Shown: positions 1 through 12,095 of the stretch, in pieces
Layout of the letters: every line of letters begins with the position of its first letter
How positions within the stretch are numbered: the first letter of the stretch is position 1
NCBI GenBank assembly: GCA_003550325.1
Contig: QKWP01000032.1
Location: 295,291 to 359,290, forward strand
From: Gigaspora rosea
Taxonomy: Eukaryota; Glomeromycota; Glomeromycetes; Diversisporales; Gigasporaceae
DNA length: 64,000 nt
Direction of reading: 5' to 3'
Position numbers and translations under genes: made by a program
Notes under the pieces: generated by a model
Database searches by the model: none
What the model was told of the DNA's origin: nothing
The model's input: the letters and a program-made list of their open reading frames with translations, nothing else

Positions 1-1775
1 TCTATTTGTATATGTAGTTTTTGCAAATTGAGTGTGGTTTGGTTTGCATAATTTTCTAGATCTTTTTTGGAGCTATTTTTCCAGAGAAATTTTTTTCTTT
101 TGTGTTGTTTGTGTGGTTTTGGTTTGTTAATTATAACAGATAATTCTAGTGTGATAGTATTGTGATCTGATTCAAAGAGATTGTTTGAGAGAATATCTGT
201 ATAATCTATATTTGTAATACTCAGCTTAGTCCAGATTTGATCTATTCTACTCTGAATATTTGAACGTTGAAATATAAAATTTTGGGAGTTAGGGAAGAAG
301 AAACGATAGATATCCTTATATTGGTGACTAATAAGATATTTAATAAGTTGGGTTTCAGGAATTGATGTTTTCTTTGATGATGAATAGTCAATATGAGGAT
401 TAGGAACACTATTAAAGTCTCCCATAATTATATATCGATATTTAGAATTTTGGCACAGTGTGATAATTTGTTCTCGTATTTCTTTTCAGAGTTGTTTTTT
501 CTCAGTAGTAGGAATATAGATTTGAAGTAGTCTAATAGGAGTGTTTTTAAAATGAAGGTCAAGAACTATTATATAGCCATTAAAATTCTGAGTATGAGCA
601 ACATATTTAGAGATTTTGTTATGGATAAAAATCCCTATACCAGCTTGATGTGGATTGGAAAAGGAGCTCCAGAAGCTAGTATAGTTTTTGATTTTGTTGT
701 TTAAGAATTTGCTATCTTTTTGGGTTAAATGAGTTTCTGAAAGACCAAAAATATCATATAGGTTTTGGTTTAAGGTTTCTTCAATTAGGAGTTTTTTTGT
801 TGGTTGTAAAGGAACATTTGTATTAAGTGAGGCTATTTTTATAGGAATTGAGATATATTCAGGTTCAAGTATTATAGTTTGATTTGGTATATATGGAGGT
901 ATATTAGGATTGTTCATATTAGTTTGAGTATCAAATGTAGGATTTGTATTAGTATTGGGATTTAATGTTATATAATGTTGTAGGTTTAGTGTTGAGAAAA
1001 AGAGATTATCTGTGAAGATTGGTATTTGAAATTTGTTATTGGGTGATTTAAGTTCTACATCAGAGTAATATAGTAAATCTTCAAAAGGTGGGAATATTAT
1101 ATGATCTGGTATAAAATTTTCATATGGAAGGTATATGTGTGCTTCTGTAAAAATATGGTCAAATCGGGAATGTGGTTTGATAGAAATTTTTATATATTGG
1201 TTTGAATAGAACATAGGGTAATATTCTTGAATATAATTCAAAAAAGAACCCACAGTTTGTGGAGAAGAGAGTGCTAGTAGTCTATGGTAGTAAAGAAATT
1301 TGTTATAACATGCTTATGGGTCGTATATTTCAAGGAGGTTAAGATTGGGATTGATGTAGTTTCTTTCACTTAAAGAGTTTGTTGGTAGTTCAATTTCTTC
1401 ATCACTGAAGTCTTTTTCAAGTAAGGATTCATCATAGATTTCTGATATTGGGTAGTTGTTAGAACTGGTAGCAGTTAGTGATAGAGAAGTATTAAAGGAG
1501 AGTTGTACTTCAGAAGGAGATGAAGATATAGTATCTGAAGTACTATAGTTGTCTTTTGTAAAAGCGCTCGCCATATACTCGGTTCTCACAGTTGTGCAAG
1601 AAACTAAAGTCTGCTCTGTATGTTGAGCCTGACCGTCATTAATTAGTTCTTCCACGTAAATAGACTTATCCACCTGTCTACTTACATCATTCTCTTCTAG
1701 AAATGGCCCATTATCAATGGAGGACATTATAATTCTAGAAGCGGTGGCTGCATTCATGTGTTCTACAGAAGACAA
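1..1775 (-). pseudogene. LINE ORF2-like part: AP endonuclease domain (partial, broken)
   Basis: One reading frame runs from about 1775 to the left edge, interrupted only by a TAA at 1314-1316 and a TGA at 486-488. Endonuclease/exonuclease/phosphatase hallmarks appear in the right order: 'LSETHL' near 745-728, 'IMGDFNS' near 430-410, 'RIDQIW' near 250-232 and 'SDHN' near 175-165. In LINEs this domain nicks the target DNA for target-primed reverse transcription. Between about 1250 and 850 there is a less conserved leader. Both stops can be explained by single C-to-T changes (CAA to TAA, CGA to TGA), which is inference. The 3' part with the RT is outside the window. Confidence 0.75.
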
Positions 1776-2580
1776 ATTTAAAAAGGGTTGTAGGATAAGG
1801 TTTGGTTAATTTGAGAGTTAAGGATATTAGCATATGTTTGTTTAGGAGGGATAACTTGTCTGATTGTTTGGAATCTGGTTCAGTATTAGTATTGGCTACT
1901 ATATCAGGATTGAAGAAAAGAGTAGTATCTTGTATTTGGGGAGTTGTGAAGTTAATTTGAAATTTGTCTTTAATAATATTTTCTGCTTCAGGAAGGGCAT
2001 TTGATTTGTAGTATTGGAGAATTTGAGAATATGTAAATTTTTCTTGTTTTATAATAAAGTAATATATAATAACACGAGCAAGATAGTAGGTATTAATAGG
2101 TGTAGATGTAAGCTTTTGAATTGCTTGATTTTTGTTTAAATGAATAAATTCATCATTTTTTGAAGCGGCAGTAAAATATGCTTTAAAATATCTATAAAAA
2201 TAATATGCTTTATGCTTGTTTTTGGTTTCAGTATTGTTAAGTTTCATGAACTCTTCTTCAGTATTATTAGAAAGTTTGTGAAAAAGATTTGTAGGTGTGG
2301 TAATTTGAAATGTTGCTGTGTGCTTATTGTCTTTATCAAATATAGAAAAATTAAGTGTAGGTTTAGCCCATGTTTGATTATTAGATTGAGTAGCTGGGAA
2401 TTTGGTAAAGGATTGTTCAAAAAAGAAATTTGAAAGATTTTGGAAGTTATGTTCTGTATCTTGGGGTTAAGTAGTACATGGTTCTTTGGTGCTATGAGTA
2501 CATGTATAAATATGGAACAAAGCTGCTTTAGTGCAGAGTTGAAAGCGTTCATGAAGTGAAGAAATTGATGTAATATCAAA
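1735..2580 (-). pseudogene. LINE middle region, unassigned broken coding sequence
   Basis: This is a coding-like stretch upstream of the endonuclease block. It has a basic, Tyr/Phe-rich segment ('HKAYYFYRYFKAYF' near 2215-2172) and contains at least two frame changes. The most coherent frame between about 2550 and 2230 ends in 'NNTEEEFMKLNNTETKNK' and continues directly into the 2247-1735 frame. The junction to the 1775-1 frame, near 1775, is another frameshift. I do not recognise a named domain. By position it is the C-terminal part of ORF1 or the N-terminal extension of ORF2. Confidence 0.45.
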
Positions 2581-2747
2581 AGTTTTAGGAAGTAGTCGCT
2601 TACAAGCAGTAGCTACTTAATAAGTGATTTGTCGTTTGATATAATTATATGTTTTTAATTAATGTTGTTCATCTGATTCTTTAAATTGTCATTTATATTG
2701 ATTGTAAAATGATTCGAACCAAGAGTCAAAATCTGATATATAGGGTT

Positions 2748-4249
2748 TTAAAGAAGGAATACGAAAAGTTTCAAGAAATTGTTGTTTGGGTATATTAAGT
2801 GAAATATTAATATTGAATTTGTTATCATTTTGGATTTTAAGTAAAGGAGCTCCAGGGCTATCTTCACTAATAAAGAAGTTGGTTTTAAGACTAAGTGGAT
2901 GGATATGTATATCTTCAATAAATTTGCTTCTATTAATAGTTTGGTAATTATTTGAAGATAAAGATGTAGTCTAGCTAGATTTAGAGCAATATTGTTACGA
3001 TTATTGGTTGTATAGGGTGGAATTGATTGATAAAGTGTAAAAATTTTAGGGTAGTTAAATTTGGTAAAGAGTGTTGTTGTAAATTGGAGCAATATATCTT
3101 TAAAGGTAGAAAAAAGAATTTCAAAAGGTATAGTGATTGATCTGTTAATTGAAGGGTTATGTTGATAGATTAGATCAGAGAGAAATTTGGGTTGTTGACC
3201 AGCCATTTGTTTGAGTAAGTAGTTAAAAGTATATTTAGAGGCGCGTTGTGTATCAGTTGCTTGTTTACTAATTTGACCAGGCTTAAAGTTAATGAGAAAA
3301 GGTTTAATAAAATTGAAAATTTGTTGAGAAAGTGATGTATTAAGTCTGGAATATGGCTCCATATCAGGTGTAACAGGATAGAGTTGAAACCAATCTAAGC
3401 CTAAAGAATCATTTTTAGATGTTTGTTGTTGATCTTGTTGAGTAGATTGTGTTTGTTGATATTGTTGTTCTTGCTGAGAAGATTGCATTTGTTGTTGTTG
3501 TTCAGAATGAGTGAGTTGAGTTTTTTGTTAAAGGGGTTGTTGTTGATGTGCTTGTTGTGTTTGTGCTTGTGCTTGTGGTTGTTGTTGAATAGTAGTTGTT
3601 GTTGGAGAGGGAGAAGAAGGAGGATTAATTTCCATCATAGAAGAAGTTGCAGAAGGGTTGGTAGAAGTTAATGGTTGGAGTGTAGTAGCAAGTGGATTAG
3701 ATTGCTGAGGTTGAATTAGTTTGAGGCATTGTTTGTGATAAATTTGATCTGCATAAAAAATAGCATCCTGATGAAGGTAGTGTTTGTTATCTTGTTTTTT
3801 TTTGACAATAAACTTGATGAATGCATTTGTAGCATTTATGAGTATGGATATCAGAGGAAGAAGAAGAAGAAGAAAAAGTATCGGCAATAGGAGAAGGAGA
3901 GATAAATTCAGTAATTTCAAGAGTTCAGCTAAGAAGCTTTTTTGTTTAAGAATTGGAAGTAACAGGTACAAGATCAGAATTTAGGGTATAGGTAGTATTT
4001 TCTGTAGAAATAAATTTGGTATGAAATTTGTTACAGAGACATCTAATAGTAGCAGTCATAGTGGGCTTGAAAGAAATGAGTTGCAATTTGATTGGATCTT
4101 AAGTTTTTAATAAAACATGCAATTGGATGGAGTTGGTCTAGTTGTATTTGGACTACTTTCATGAATGAATACTCCAAAACGATTGGGACATTGTATAAAA
4201 AGATATCAAAATCAATTGTATCAGGTTCTTTATCAATAGTAGTTGGCAT
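2748..4249 (-). pseudogene. LINE ORF1-like region, Gln/Pro-rich (broken)
   Basis: The frame at 3971-2748 is continuous except for a TAA at 3528-3530, inside a Gln-rich tract, which again fits CAA to TAA. It contains a short segment resembling an RNA-binding fold ('NAFIKFIVKKKQ' near 3830-3795), then a Pro/Ser/Gln-rich linker ('QPQAQAQTQQAHQQQ') and a longer region ('LGLDWFQLYPVTPDMEPYS' near 3400-3345) without a recognised domain. The part at 4249-4043 is in another frame and begins 'MPTTIDKEPDTIDFDIFLY'. In this LINE type, ORF1 proteins bind the element RNA; that role is inferred from position and composition. Confidence 0.45.
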
Positions 4250-4290
4250 ATTGAATAATGATAAGATTAATGAGAGCTTCTCGAATTGGT

Positions 4291-6674
4291 AACTTTTGGT
4301 TTGTGTAATATTGCATAGTTGGTGTAACTATATTGTGGCTGCGGCTAGTGTGGCTGTGGCTAATGTGGCTTGTGGTTTGTGTGGCTTGTAACACAAAAGT
4401 TAGTATGTGTAACTATGATATAAATAGTAATAAATTTACACAAAATTTGTTTAAATTAAAGAAAGTACAAATTTGTAATTGTTTGTTTAGTGTAAAATTA
4501 ATTAATTCAAATATAGGTAATTGTACAAATTAAAAATTTGTAAAGGAACCACTAAAATTTGATAATTAATAACGTGGGTAGACCTTAGAATTTGTTGGAG
4601 TTAAGGCAAAAAGAACAAATTTAAAAAAATTTAAAAAAATAAAAGGAGTTTGAAGTATTTTATTTGTAAAATACTCAGTTTTTGTCCGTTTTGGATGTAT
4701 TATATGTTGAAATGAAGCCAGCAAGGAGCTGAACAACTTTGTCTTAAGGAGCAAGACAAGTTTCCTTGGCCCAAATCGCAAAATTGAATAGAATATTTAT
4801 TTATTTAAAATTTAATATATTTTAACAAGAACAAGTTAAAATATTATAAAATTTGATAGCTATATGTAATTTTGTATTTTGAACAAGTTTATTTAATTGG
4901 CAAAAGCCTGTTTATATAATAAATTTTAAAGAAAAATTAACTTTTGTTTAGGAAATTTTTGGTACAAGTGATCGTTGGAAAGAGTTAATGATTTGCCTCT
5001 CTATAAAATTTTAAAAAATATTAATAAAGGATGTGTAACTTGTTACCAAAAATCTTTTTAATTAAGTTCTTGCATTTTGTAAGTTGTATTATAATTTGGA
5101 TGAATAATTTTATTCTTTACAATGCAAAATTTTTAACATAAGAAAAAATTGTAATATTTGAATTACACTCATTGATTGGTTGGGTTGTTTAATGATTATC
5201 TATCTGTTTTTACGAAATGTGTATCACGTGGTTATAAAACAGTTTTATGATTGGTCAACTACTTTATGATCAAACCTGTGCATTTCTGAAAAATGAGAAA
5301 GTTCCCATGCTCTTCTTAATAAATCAACATTATCCAATCAGCCTTTATATCATGTCTTAGAGGTAGGTTATTGTTATTATTCTTACATTCTGCTAGTATC
5401 ATGATATTAATTTTTTTGCTAGTATGTTTTCCTATATCTAATAAATTTATTGTGTGTGAAACTTTATCTAACTAAATACTATACATTTCTTGAAGATCAT
5501 TATTGATCTGACCATGCTCTTTATTAACTTTTGCAATCATACCTAACTCACTACATGATGTTATTTTAACCTTTTGTCCCTTGTATATGGTTACCTTTAT
5601 CTGAATTTTTAAACAATTCAACCTTCAATTAGCTCAGGTTTACTAACATTAATCTAAGTTAAAGTTGTAAAAGAAGGTGTATTAGTTAGATAGCATTGTT
5701 TTACATATTGTATAACAATGAGTAGGTCTTAAGAATAGTTATGTATGCACTGCAAGGTTTAAGGTTGACGACTTAATCTGAATTTGGCTAAGTGACTGAT
5801 TCAGAATCGGTATAGCCAAAATTCTAGATGTAAAGTAGGATGGTATGGGTTTATGCTATGTTGAGTATAAATAAGGTTTTCAAGATTATGTTGGGGCTAT
5901 TGTTTATTGGTGAGTTAGGTAAGAATTATGAAATTGTAAGTTTGTTGGAGCAAAATGAATTATGCTCTTTTTATTAACTCAAGTATTGTATTATACATTT
6001 TTAATCTATAACAGTTCAAGACCACTATTCTAAGCTTCACTACTTCTAGTGATCACAGACCAGGATCTATAGTTTCAAACCATTGTTCGGGGCCCAGAAC
6101 TTATATTAGAGCTGTTAATCAATCTGCTGGTCCATCCTTGTTAAAAGACTGGTAAAAGACTGCCCAGTCTTTTACAGGACTGAATAGAACTGAATAAGCT
6201 AGACTGAACAGACCAATGATCAATATAATTCTTTTTTGCTATAATGATGAAATTAAGCTTGTTGGTATAATGAATTTCAATACTTTTACAATAAGCATTT
6301 CAAATTTATAATATTTGCTTATGATATAAGAGAGCAATAATTAATACGTTTAATAATTTTAGTTATACATAAATTATAGAAATATAGTATATTAATATAG
6401 CAAAATAACATATTTAATTAACTTCATAAATATGAACATTATAATTAAAATCAGTTAAAAAGATATTTTGTTACTTTTAACTACTTAGTTATTTAAAAAC
6501 CGATTAATGAATAGAGCTAGAACAAGTCAATAACATCCCTAATAAGAAAAAAAATTAATACATGAAATCAAAAACTTATATAGTTTATTAAAAGTTTTTT
6601 CATGGTTTATGTATTGAGGATCCAAAATTACTGTTTATTGGCCTCATATTACCGGTACAAATAGTTAAGAATTG
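4291..6674. other. AT-rich intergenic stretch, no gene seen
   Basis: No convincing coding sequence was found. A short GTGGCT-type simple repeat lies at about 4333-4390. A minus-strand frame at 4781-4566 is short and of unknown meaning. A small inverted repeat on 'TAAAAGACTG' lies at about 6138-6172. The rest is unremarkable AT-rich sequence. Confidence 0.5.
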
Positions 6675-6983
6675 TAGTGATTTGAACCGGTTGGGCTATA
6701 ATCGGTTAACCGATCCGAACCGAATAAATTTCGGGTAACCGGTGAGTAAATGCTTAATCGATTGACCCGACAACTGGTTGAGAATCGGTTGACAAAATAA
6801 ATGAGCAAAGTCCCGAAAAGTTCCGAAAAGAAAATGAATGAACATAGTAGACGAGATAAAAATTTGAGTAAAGGTCCGTGAATTCCCGAAAATAAAATGT
6901 GAAGTAATAATCTTAATCGGTTGACGCCAAATATTTCGGTTCGGTTAACCGATTAAAGAAAATTTTCTCGGTTCAAATCACTG
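6675..6983. mobile_element. Short inverted-repeat element (MITE-like), rich in CGGTTAACCG
   Basis: The termini are near-perfect inverted repeats: 'AGTGATTTGAACCG' at 6676-6689 and its complement 'CGGTTCAAATCACT' at about 6969-6982. The interior contains several copies of CGGTTAACCG/TCGGTTGAC-type motifs. With a leading C/T the ends fit hAT-like CAGTG termini, but I could not find a matching 8-bp target duplication. It is about 309 bp and carries no coding capacity. Confidence 0.6.
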
Positions 6984-9900
6984 GCCCCATGGTCCCCATA
7001 TGTTCTTTACAATCTTCGAGTGGCTGGGCATTTACAAATGATTTAAGCCACATGGTTTCGATTAAAGATGCGGACATTAGAACTTGAAATAAACATATAG
7101 AGCACAGCCATAATTGGGATGTAAGAGAATGTTATCCTTTGATTAGGTACGTAGCGATAAATTATTTTTGATTAAATATATTTTTTGATAAATTAATACT
7201 GTATATTTAATAATAATATGGAGAAATATATTAATTTATTTGTGAACAATTCAGAATTGTCATTGCCGACTAAATGGTTGTTAAAGACAAATTAGAATAG
7301 ATTTAAATGGATGGGCTTAAAGATATGCGAATTACAGACAGAAAATATAAGACTAATCTGGTTTTGTTCACGACAGAATATAATTCAAGATTGATTATCG
7401 CTTATTATTAATCGAATTTATTCTTCGTCCTCAAAAAAGTTGTTGCATTCAAATTATGATAAACCTATCCAAGTTATTATGTATTAGTGGTTTTTATATT
7501 ATTTCTTTAAACGCAAAGTATTATAATTTTGTCTAAACATTTTGAGTTTTTGGATAATTTATTTAAGACTATATTTGTTCTAGCTGTTAAGTTTATTTTA
7601 AGCGAGTTAACTAATTCAATTGTTAATAATATTATCATTGTTTTTGAAATTGTGTATCTCTATACAAATGGCACATAATTATTGAATCGATTTCCGAGTC
7701 AATTCCAATATTCCAATATGTCCGTTAAATGCGAATCGAATCTATAAATATACCGTTTTTTGTATAGAGATTAAAGATGTAGTAGAAACTATTACGTCTT
7801 AAGACATAACTAGCTAAATCTTATGTCGTAATTAGTTACGTGTAAACCGTAATAATTTCTATAGTAAGGATGTAAGATTTCATAATCAATAGCAAATTAT
7901 TTATAAATTTGATTGTTAATTTTTTTTATAATTGTATTTTAATAATTTAATTTAAATAAGCTTAACTGGAATAATTATTTACGGATTACAGTAATTCAAA
8001 TTTGTATCCACTGGAGTTCAATGATTTAGCTTACATTAAAGTGCAGATACGTATATAACTCTAATTTTGAATGCAATTTTTTGATAACTTATTTTGATTT
8101 TGAAAACCCACTTTTTTAACTGTTGAAAGAAAGTTATCTATTTATGCTAAGTAAAAAAAGGGCTTGATTATAATAGCTGCTATTGATAACAAAGAGCTCA
8201 ATGCAGCCAAAATCAAAGATATCAAGAGATTAGACATAGTAATACAATCAATTGATCGATTAATATGTATATATAGTTTTAATACTCTTTGTTTATAATT
8301 TCTTTTGTAACTCGTTTATTCATCTTATTGCGCATTTAGTCCATGACAAAAAAGTACGTAATTATTACAGTGTCTAATTTAGCCATAGTTTAGCTATTGC
8401 ACGAAATAGGGAGCATTTAAACATCGAATAGATTATTGTTTGAATGATTAATTAGATGACGGAAGGAAACATAACGTCATTATATAAAATTAAATATGTA
8501 CTTTAAGTAAATTTTATTTTCGGCATTTAGCAAACGCTAAATTATTTAATGCGTATTTATCATAAAAAAGTAGAATATGGTTATAAATTTAAATGATGTC
8601 TGGACTCAAAATCTAAAACATAATTTGCAATATTTGGGAAGTAAAGCATGATTTCTGCAAGGCGCATAATTTGTTTACGAAAATATTCTTTATTATTTAC
8701 ACTAACAGGATAATAATTGTCATACACAATTTCTTGATCTAAATAGCTAAACGAACTTTTGATTTTGATTCTAAAATGAATTTATTTACATGGCTTAGCA
8801 TCTTAATTGCTAAGACACAATAAACTATGAAATGAACGCCATTATAAAGTTTTGGAATTTTAATGGAGCTTATTATTGATATTATATTGTTAGAAATCAA
8901 AAAAAAAAAGGATTTATCTGGATTTGTTTAAATATTTGAGATTGTGGTACACATTTTCCGGCTAAAATATGCATATTGGTACAGAAAATATATACTAAAT
9001 ATAATCGGAACTCAATTTACATTATCTAAATCCCTTTATAAAAGTCACATATAAAGTTAAATTTGTTTTTTGCTAAAGTGCTGATAGTTTTTGTGATATT
9101 GTAAAAATATTATGTAATATCTATATTTCATTTGAATTTAATTTAATATATACTGTTCTAGTTTTTATGCACGCGTGTACAATCTGTGCAACATCTGATC
9201 AGATGCAAAATTTAAATTGCAATACTTAAGTTAGGTGCATAGGCAAAATTTGAAGGTTATGGTAGAGTTCAACGGCAATAATTTCGTTGATAGCCATTTC
9301 GTCGACAAACTCTAGTAAACGTTTACTATAAAGTGAGCCAACCCTAATTTATATCAGGCTAAATTATGTTGGCGAAATAGTTGTCGGCGAAATTGGATTG
9401 GTTAATACCACTGAAATTATCCCTTGAATTCAAGTTGATACGTAAGTCAACAGATAATCTGAATAGCTGAAAAAATCTAAATAGACCATAATGCAGCCAT
9501 TAGCCCTGATTGGGAATACTATTGCTATAAATAAATGCTGTGGAGAGTGCACATGAAGTCAGATAAGTAGAATCAATTAACCGCCTAATTTAGAATCGTG
9601 ATGAAAATACAGTAATGTATTAGCATTGTCAACAAGTATAAGAAAACACATGTGGCAAGCAAACCAGCAACCATCTCCGCTCGAAGCAAGATTCACTCCC
9701 GAACCCTCCACCCATGGAATTTGCATAGATCTACATGAATCGTACCATTTTATGTAGCTTAAACTTCTCATTAAGGCCGGCCCGTTTTATGCTGTGTGGA
9801 AAACCACCGACTGATGCATATCCCATCTCGTTTTATACATCAATTGCACTGATGTATGCTTCGAAAACTGATGCATCCAAAATAACATATAACATGCGTG

Positions 9901-11490
9901 CAATGCTTTTCAATTAGATCATATTGCACGCATTGGTTAGCAATTTTAGACGGTGTGCTTCTAGTCGGTTATCAACTTCAGTCACAACATACACACAGTT
10001 ACATCAACTAAGCCCTAGAATGCGTAAAGCACTAGCAATTACAAAAGTAATTGACCGGATTAACCTCTGAAATAGACCTTTTTGCACTTTAAGCAAGTTG
10101 ACACTTGCTTGAAGTTGCAACTTTCAGGCACGATATATATCGGTATGTACTAGACATATGATCTTAAAGAGCATCCAATCAATAAACAAAATACCTGATT
10201 ACAGTTAACATTTAGAATAATCACATGCTAGACATATGACCTTAAAGGACATCAATCAAAAGACAAAATTCCTGATTAGAAAAGAAAAAGATTTTTTTTT
10301 TTTTTTATGTAGATTTATATTTATGCTCAAAATTTTACTGATTGTGCTGGGTAATAGTTTCAAAAATAAGTTATTTGTTTCAAAATTATCATACAGTATA
10401 AGTGGCACAATTCGAAAATAAGCATGATTTTTTAATATCATTTTTACTATGTTGAATTATAAATTTGAAAATAAACTAAATCCTCTGATTTTAATTTTGA
10501 AACCCATTATTTGCACCTGAGTGATATTTATAATGGCTTTTGTATGGTTTGACTTTAAGTTCAAGTGTTTTTGAGGCCACTAATTTGAAATTTTTTTATT
10601 ACATAACTAAATTATGATAAATGTAAATATTATTAAATATTCAGATTATTTGCTACATTATCTGTGTTTATAAAAAGAAAAAGGCCGCATTATCATTCTA
10701 ATATTGTCGGTTGAATTTATCCATGCATGTTTCAATGCACTTATCATGCTACTTTTTTCTTTAAAAAAAATTGGTTTTTAAATGTTTAAGTATTTCGCCA
10801 AAGAATTTCGTTTTGATAATTATATATGTTGTATATTAATAATTCGTCAAAACTGAATTTTAAACTTAAACCCAGTGATGTAACTTTTTTTTTTTTAGGG
10901 AATACTATGTTCGCAACATAATTTTGATAATCGAGAGTATACAATCATGCGTTTAAGTTCATTGTACACATGTGATTTTATTTGCTTCACATAAATTAAT
11001 TTGAAATTAAAGAAAATCATAGTGCAAATAAAATTTTAACCAATATCCATAAGTATAATGAACATAATTTAGAACATGAAATTTATACAATGTAACTGTA
11101 AAGAGTGTAAATTACTAATGAGATTTGTGGCACTTCGCGACATCTTATTTAGGGATGAGTCCAGTTAACAGCTTTAACTATAAATGGGATGAATTTTAAT
11201 AAAATTTAATTTTTTTATTTGAAAGGCTAATTTCATCAATTTCTACCAATTTCTACATTAACCAATTTCAACAATTCAACTACTAAGAAAGGCAATTTCA
11301 CCCCTATCTATAGTTATAACCGTATTGTAGTGCTATATATTGAAAATCAACCATAGCCGACAATAACAGAATAAATGACTGTAACCCATTGCTAATCTTA
11401 TTTTAGCACCATCTCTCGAAATTCACGGAATAAATTACATTTGCACAATTGCTCATGCCCAATAGCCGGTCTTCGTCGAATTTTTTTTTT
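6984..11490. other. AT-rich stretch with no recognised gene
   Basis: No supported gene. Two diverged copies of a ~53-bp unit ('GACATATGA...CCTGATTA') lie at about 10148-10200 and 10226-10278. A less AT-rich patch lies at 9540-10120, but its frames on either strand are short and unrecognised. The rest is AT-rich. Confidence 0.45.
10148..10278. repeat. Two direct copies of a ~53-bp unit
   Basis: The segments at about 10148-10200 and 10226-10278 share the order ACATATGA / CTTAAAG / CATC..AATCAA / ACAAAAT.CCTGATTA, with scattered substitutions. They are separated by about 25 bp. This is a local duplication with no coding meaning that I can see. Confidence 0.6.
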
Positions 11491-11529
11491 CTACTTTGTA
11501 TTTCAATAAACAATCGGTTACAGTGTGAA

Positions 11530-11630
11530 CATAGTCCGTTAAGAGAATTTCTTACATAATCAAACACTATCATATATTTATTGGTGGATGGATTTTGTGT
11601 AAATCCAAATAATTTACAATTATTAGTTGT
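11530..11630 (-). pseudogene. Kinase-module array, copy 7: hinge fragment only
   Basis: After a GTACAG acceptor at 11633-11631 the minus strand reads phase 0 into 'NNCKLFGFTQNPSTNKYMIV', the beta4-beta5/hinge segment that starts every copy in this array. The reading then runs into 'FDYVRNSLNGLC' and degenerates. No Cys-rich linker, N-lobe or kinase C-lobe follows towards 11400. It is either the truncated last exon of the array or the point where it once joined a full kinase domain. Confidence 0.6.
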
Positions 11631-11693
11631 CTGTACGTATTCTTCGACCTTAGAAATATGATAGAATTTTTAGATGATTATATAAAATATTTA

Positions 11694-11811
11694 CCGTATT
11701 TGCGCGTAATAACACACAAGGCTTTATTTCGAATAATTAATGGCTTGAATTTAGACTAAAATTCGAAATTCAAGCCCTTGGGTATTTTTGCGCGCATATA
11801 CGGGCATGTAC
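11694..11811. repeat. Small imperfect inverted repeat in the copy 6/7 intron
   Basis: 'CCGTATTTGCGCG' at 11695-11707 is mirrored by 'GCGCGCATATACGG' at about 11791-11804. A second inner pair (ATTCGAA..., 'GGCTTGAATTT' against 'AAATTCAAGCC') makes the whole about 115 bp foldback-like. It lies in the presumed intron between kinase copies 6 and 7. The ends resemble the CCGTATATTCCCG termini of the foldback MITE at 24718, but no target duplication was identified. Confidence 0.4.
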
Positions 11812-11825
11812 ATTAAAAAACCTAC

Positions 11826-11964
11826 ATTCTTTAAGAAGTCAGCATAATTTATTTGTGAACTGAAAAAGTCATAAGCTTAACTGTACAACGATGTTTACGT
11901 GATCATATATAATTTCCAGAAATTAATCGTATACCATCTTCCCAGACTGCTAAAAATTTTATAT
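11826..11964 (-). pseudogene. Kinase-module array, copy 6, distal half (downstream of the LINE)
   Basis: This is the N-lobe end of copy 6, separated from its proximal half (17544-17217) by the inserted LINE. The minus strand reads 'KFLAVWEDGIRLISG', then 'CTVKLM', where active kinases have a VALK-type beta3 strand, and ends near a GTAGGT donor at 11825-11820. The beta3 lysine is not in its usual place and two stop codons are present. Removing the LINE and one target duplication joins the two halves in the order seen in the other copies. Confidence 0.7.
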
Positions 11965-12095
11965 ATATATTTTTTTTTTCTTTTTTAAACCCCGAGATAG
12001 CGATTATCTGGGGACGTCAAATGACGCTCTTTATTATACTAAATTATACAGTATATACAAAATATTATATACAATTATTTTCTAACTTATTTGCA

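Larger units (their letters stand above)
1..4290 (-). mobile_element. Decayed LINE-type retrotransposon, cut by the window edge
   Basis: On the minus strand, blocks of one element can be followed from about 4290 down to base 1. A proline/glutamine-rich ORF1-like part lies at 4249-2748. An unassigned middle part lies at 2580-1735. An ORF2-like part with an apurinic/apyrimidinic-type endonuclease lies at 1775-1. The RT would lie beyond the left edge. The blocks are separated by frameshifts and nonsense codons, so this copy cannot make its proteins. I recognise the layout as a Rhizophagus LINE family, from memory. The upstream boundary is approximate because I see no clear target duplication. 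Confidence 0.7.

Noticed and set aside
9540-10120. Short gene on either strand in the less AT-rich patch
   Set aside because: Frames of at most 64 codons without motifs, splice-linked partners or repeats.
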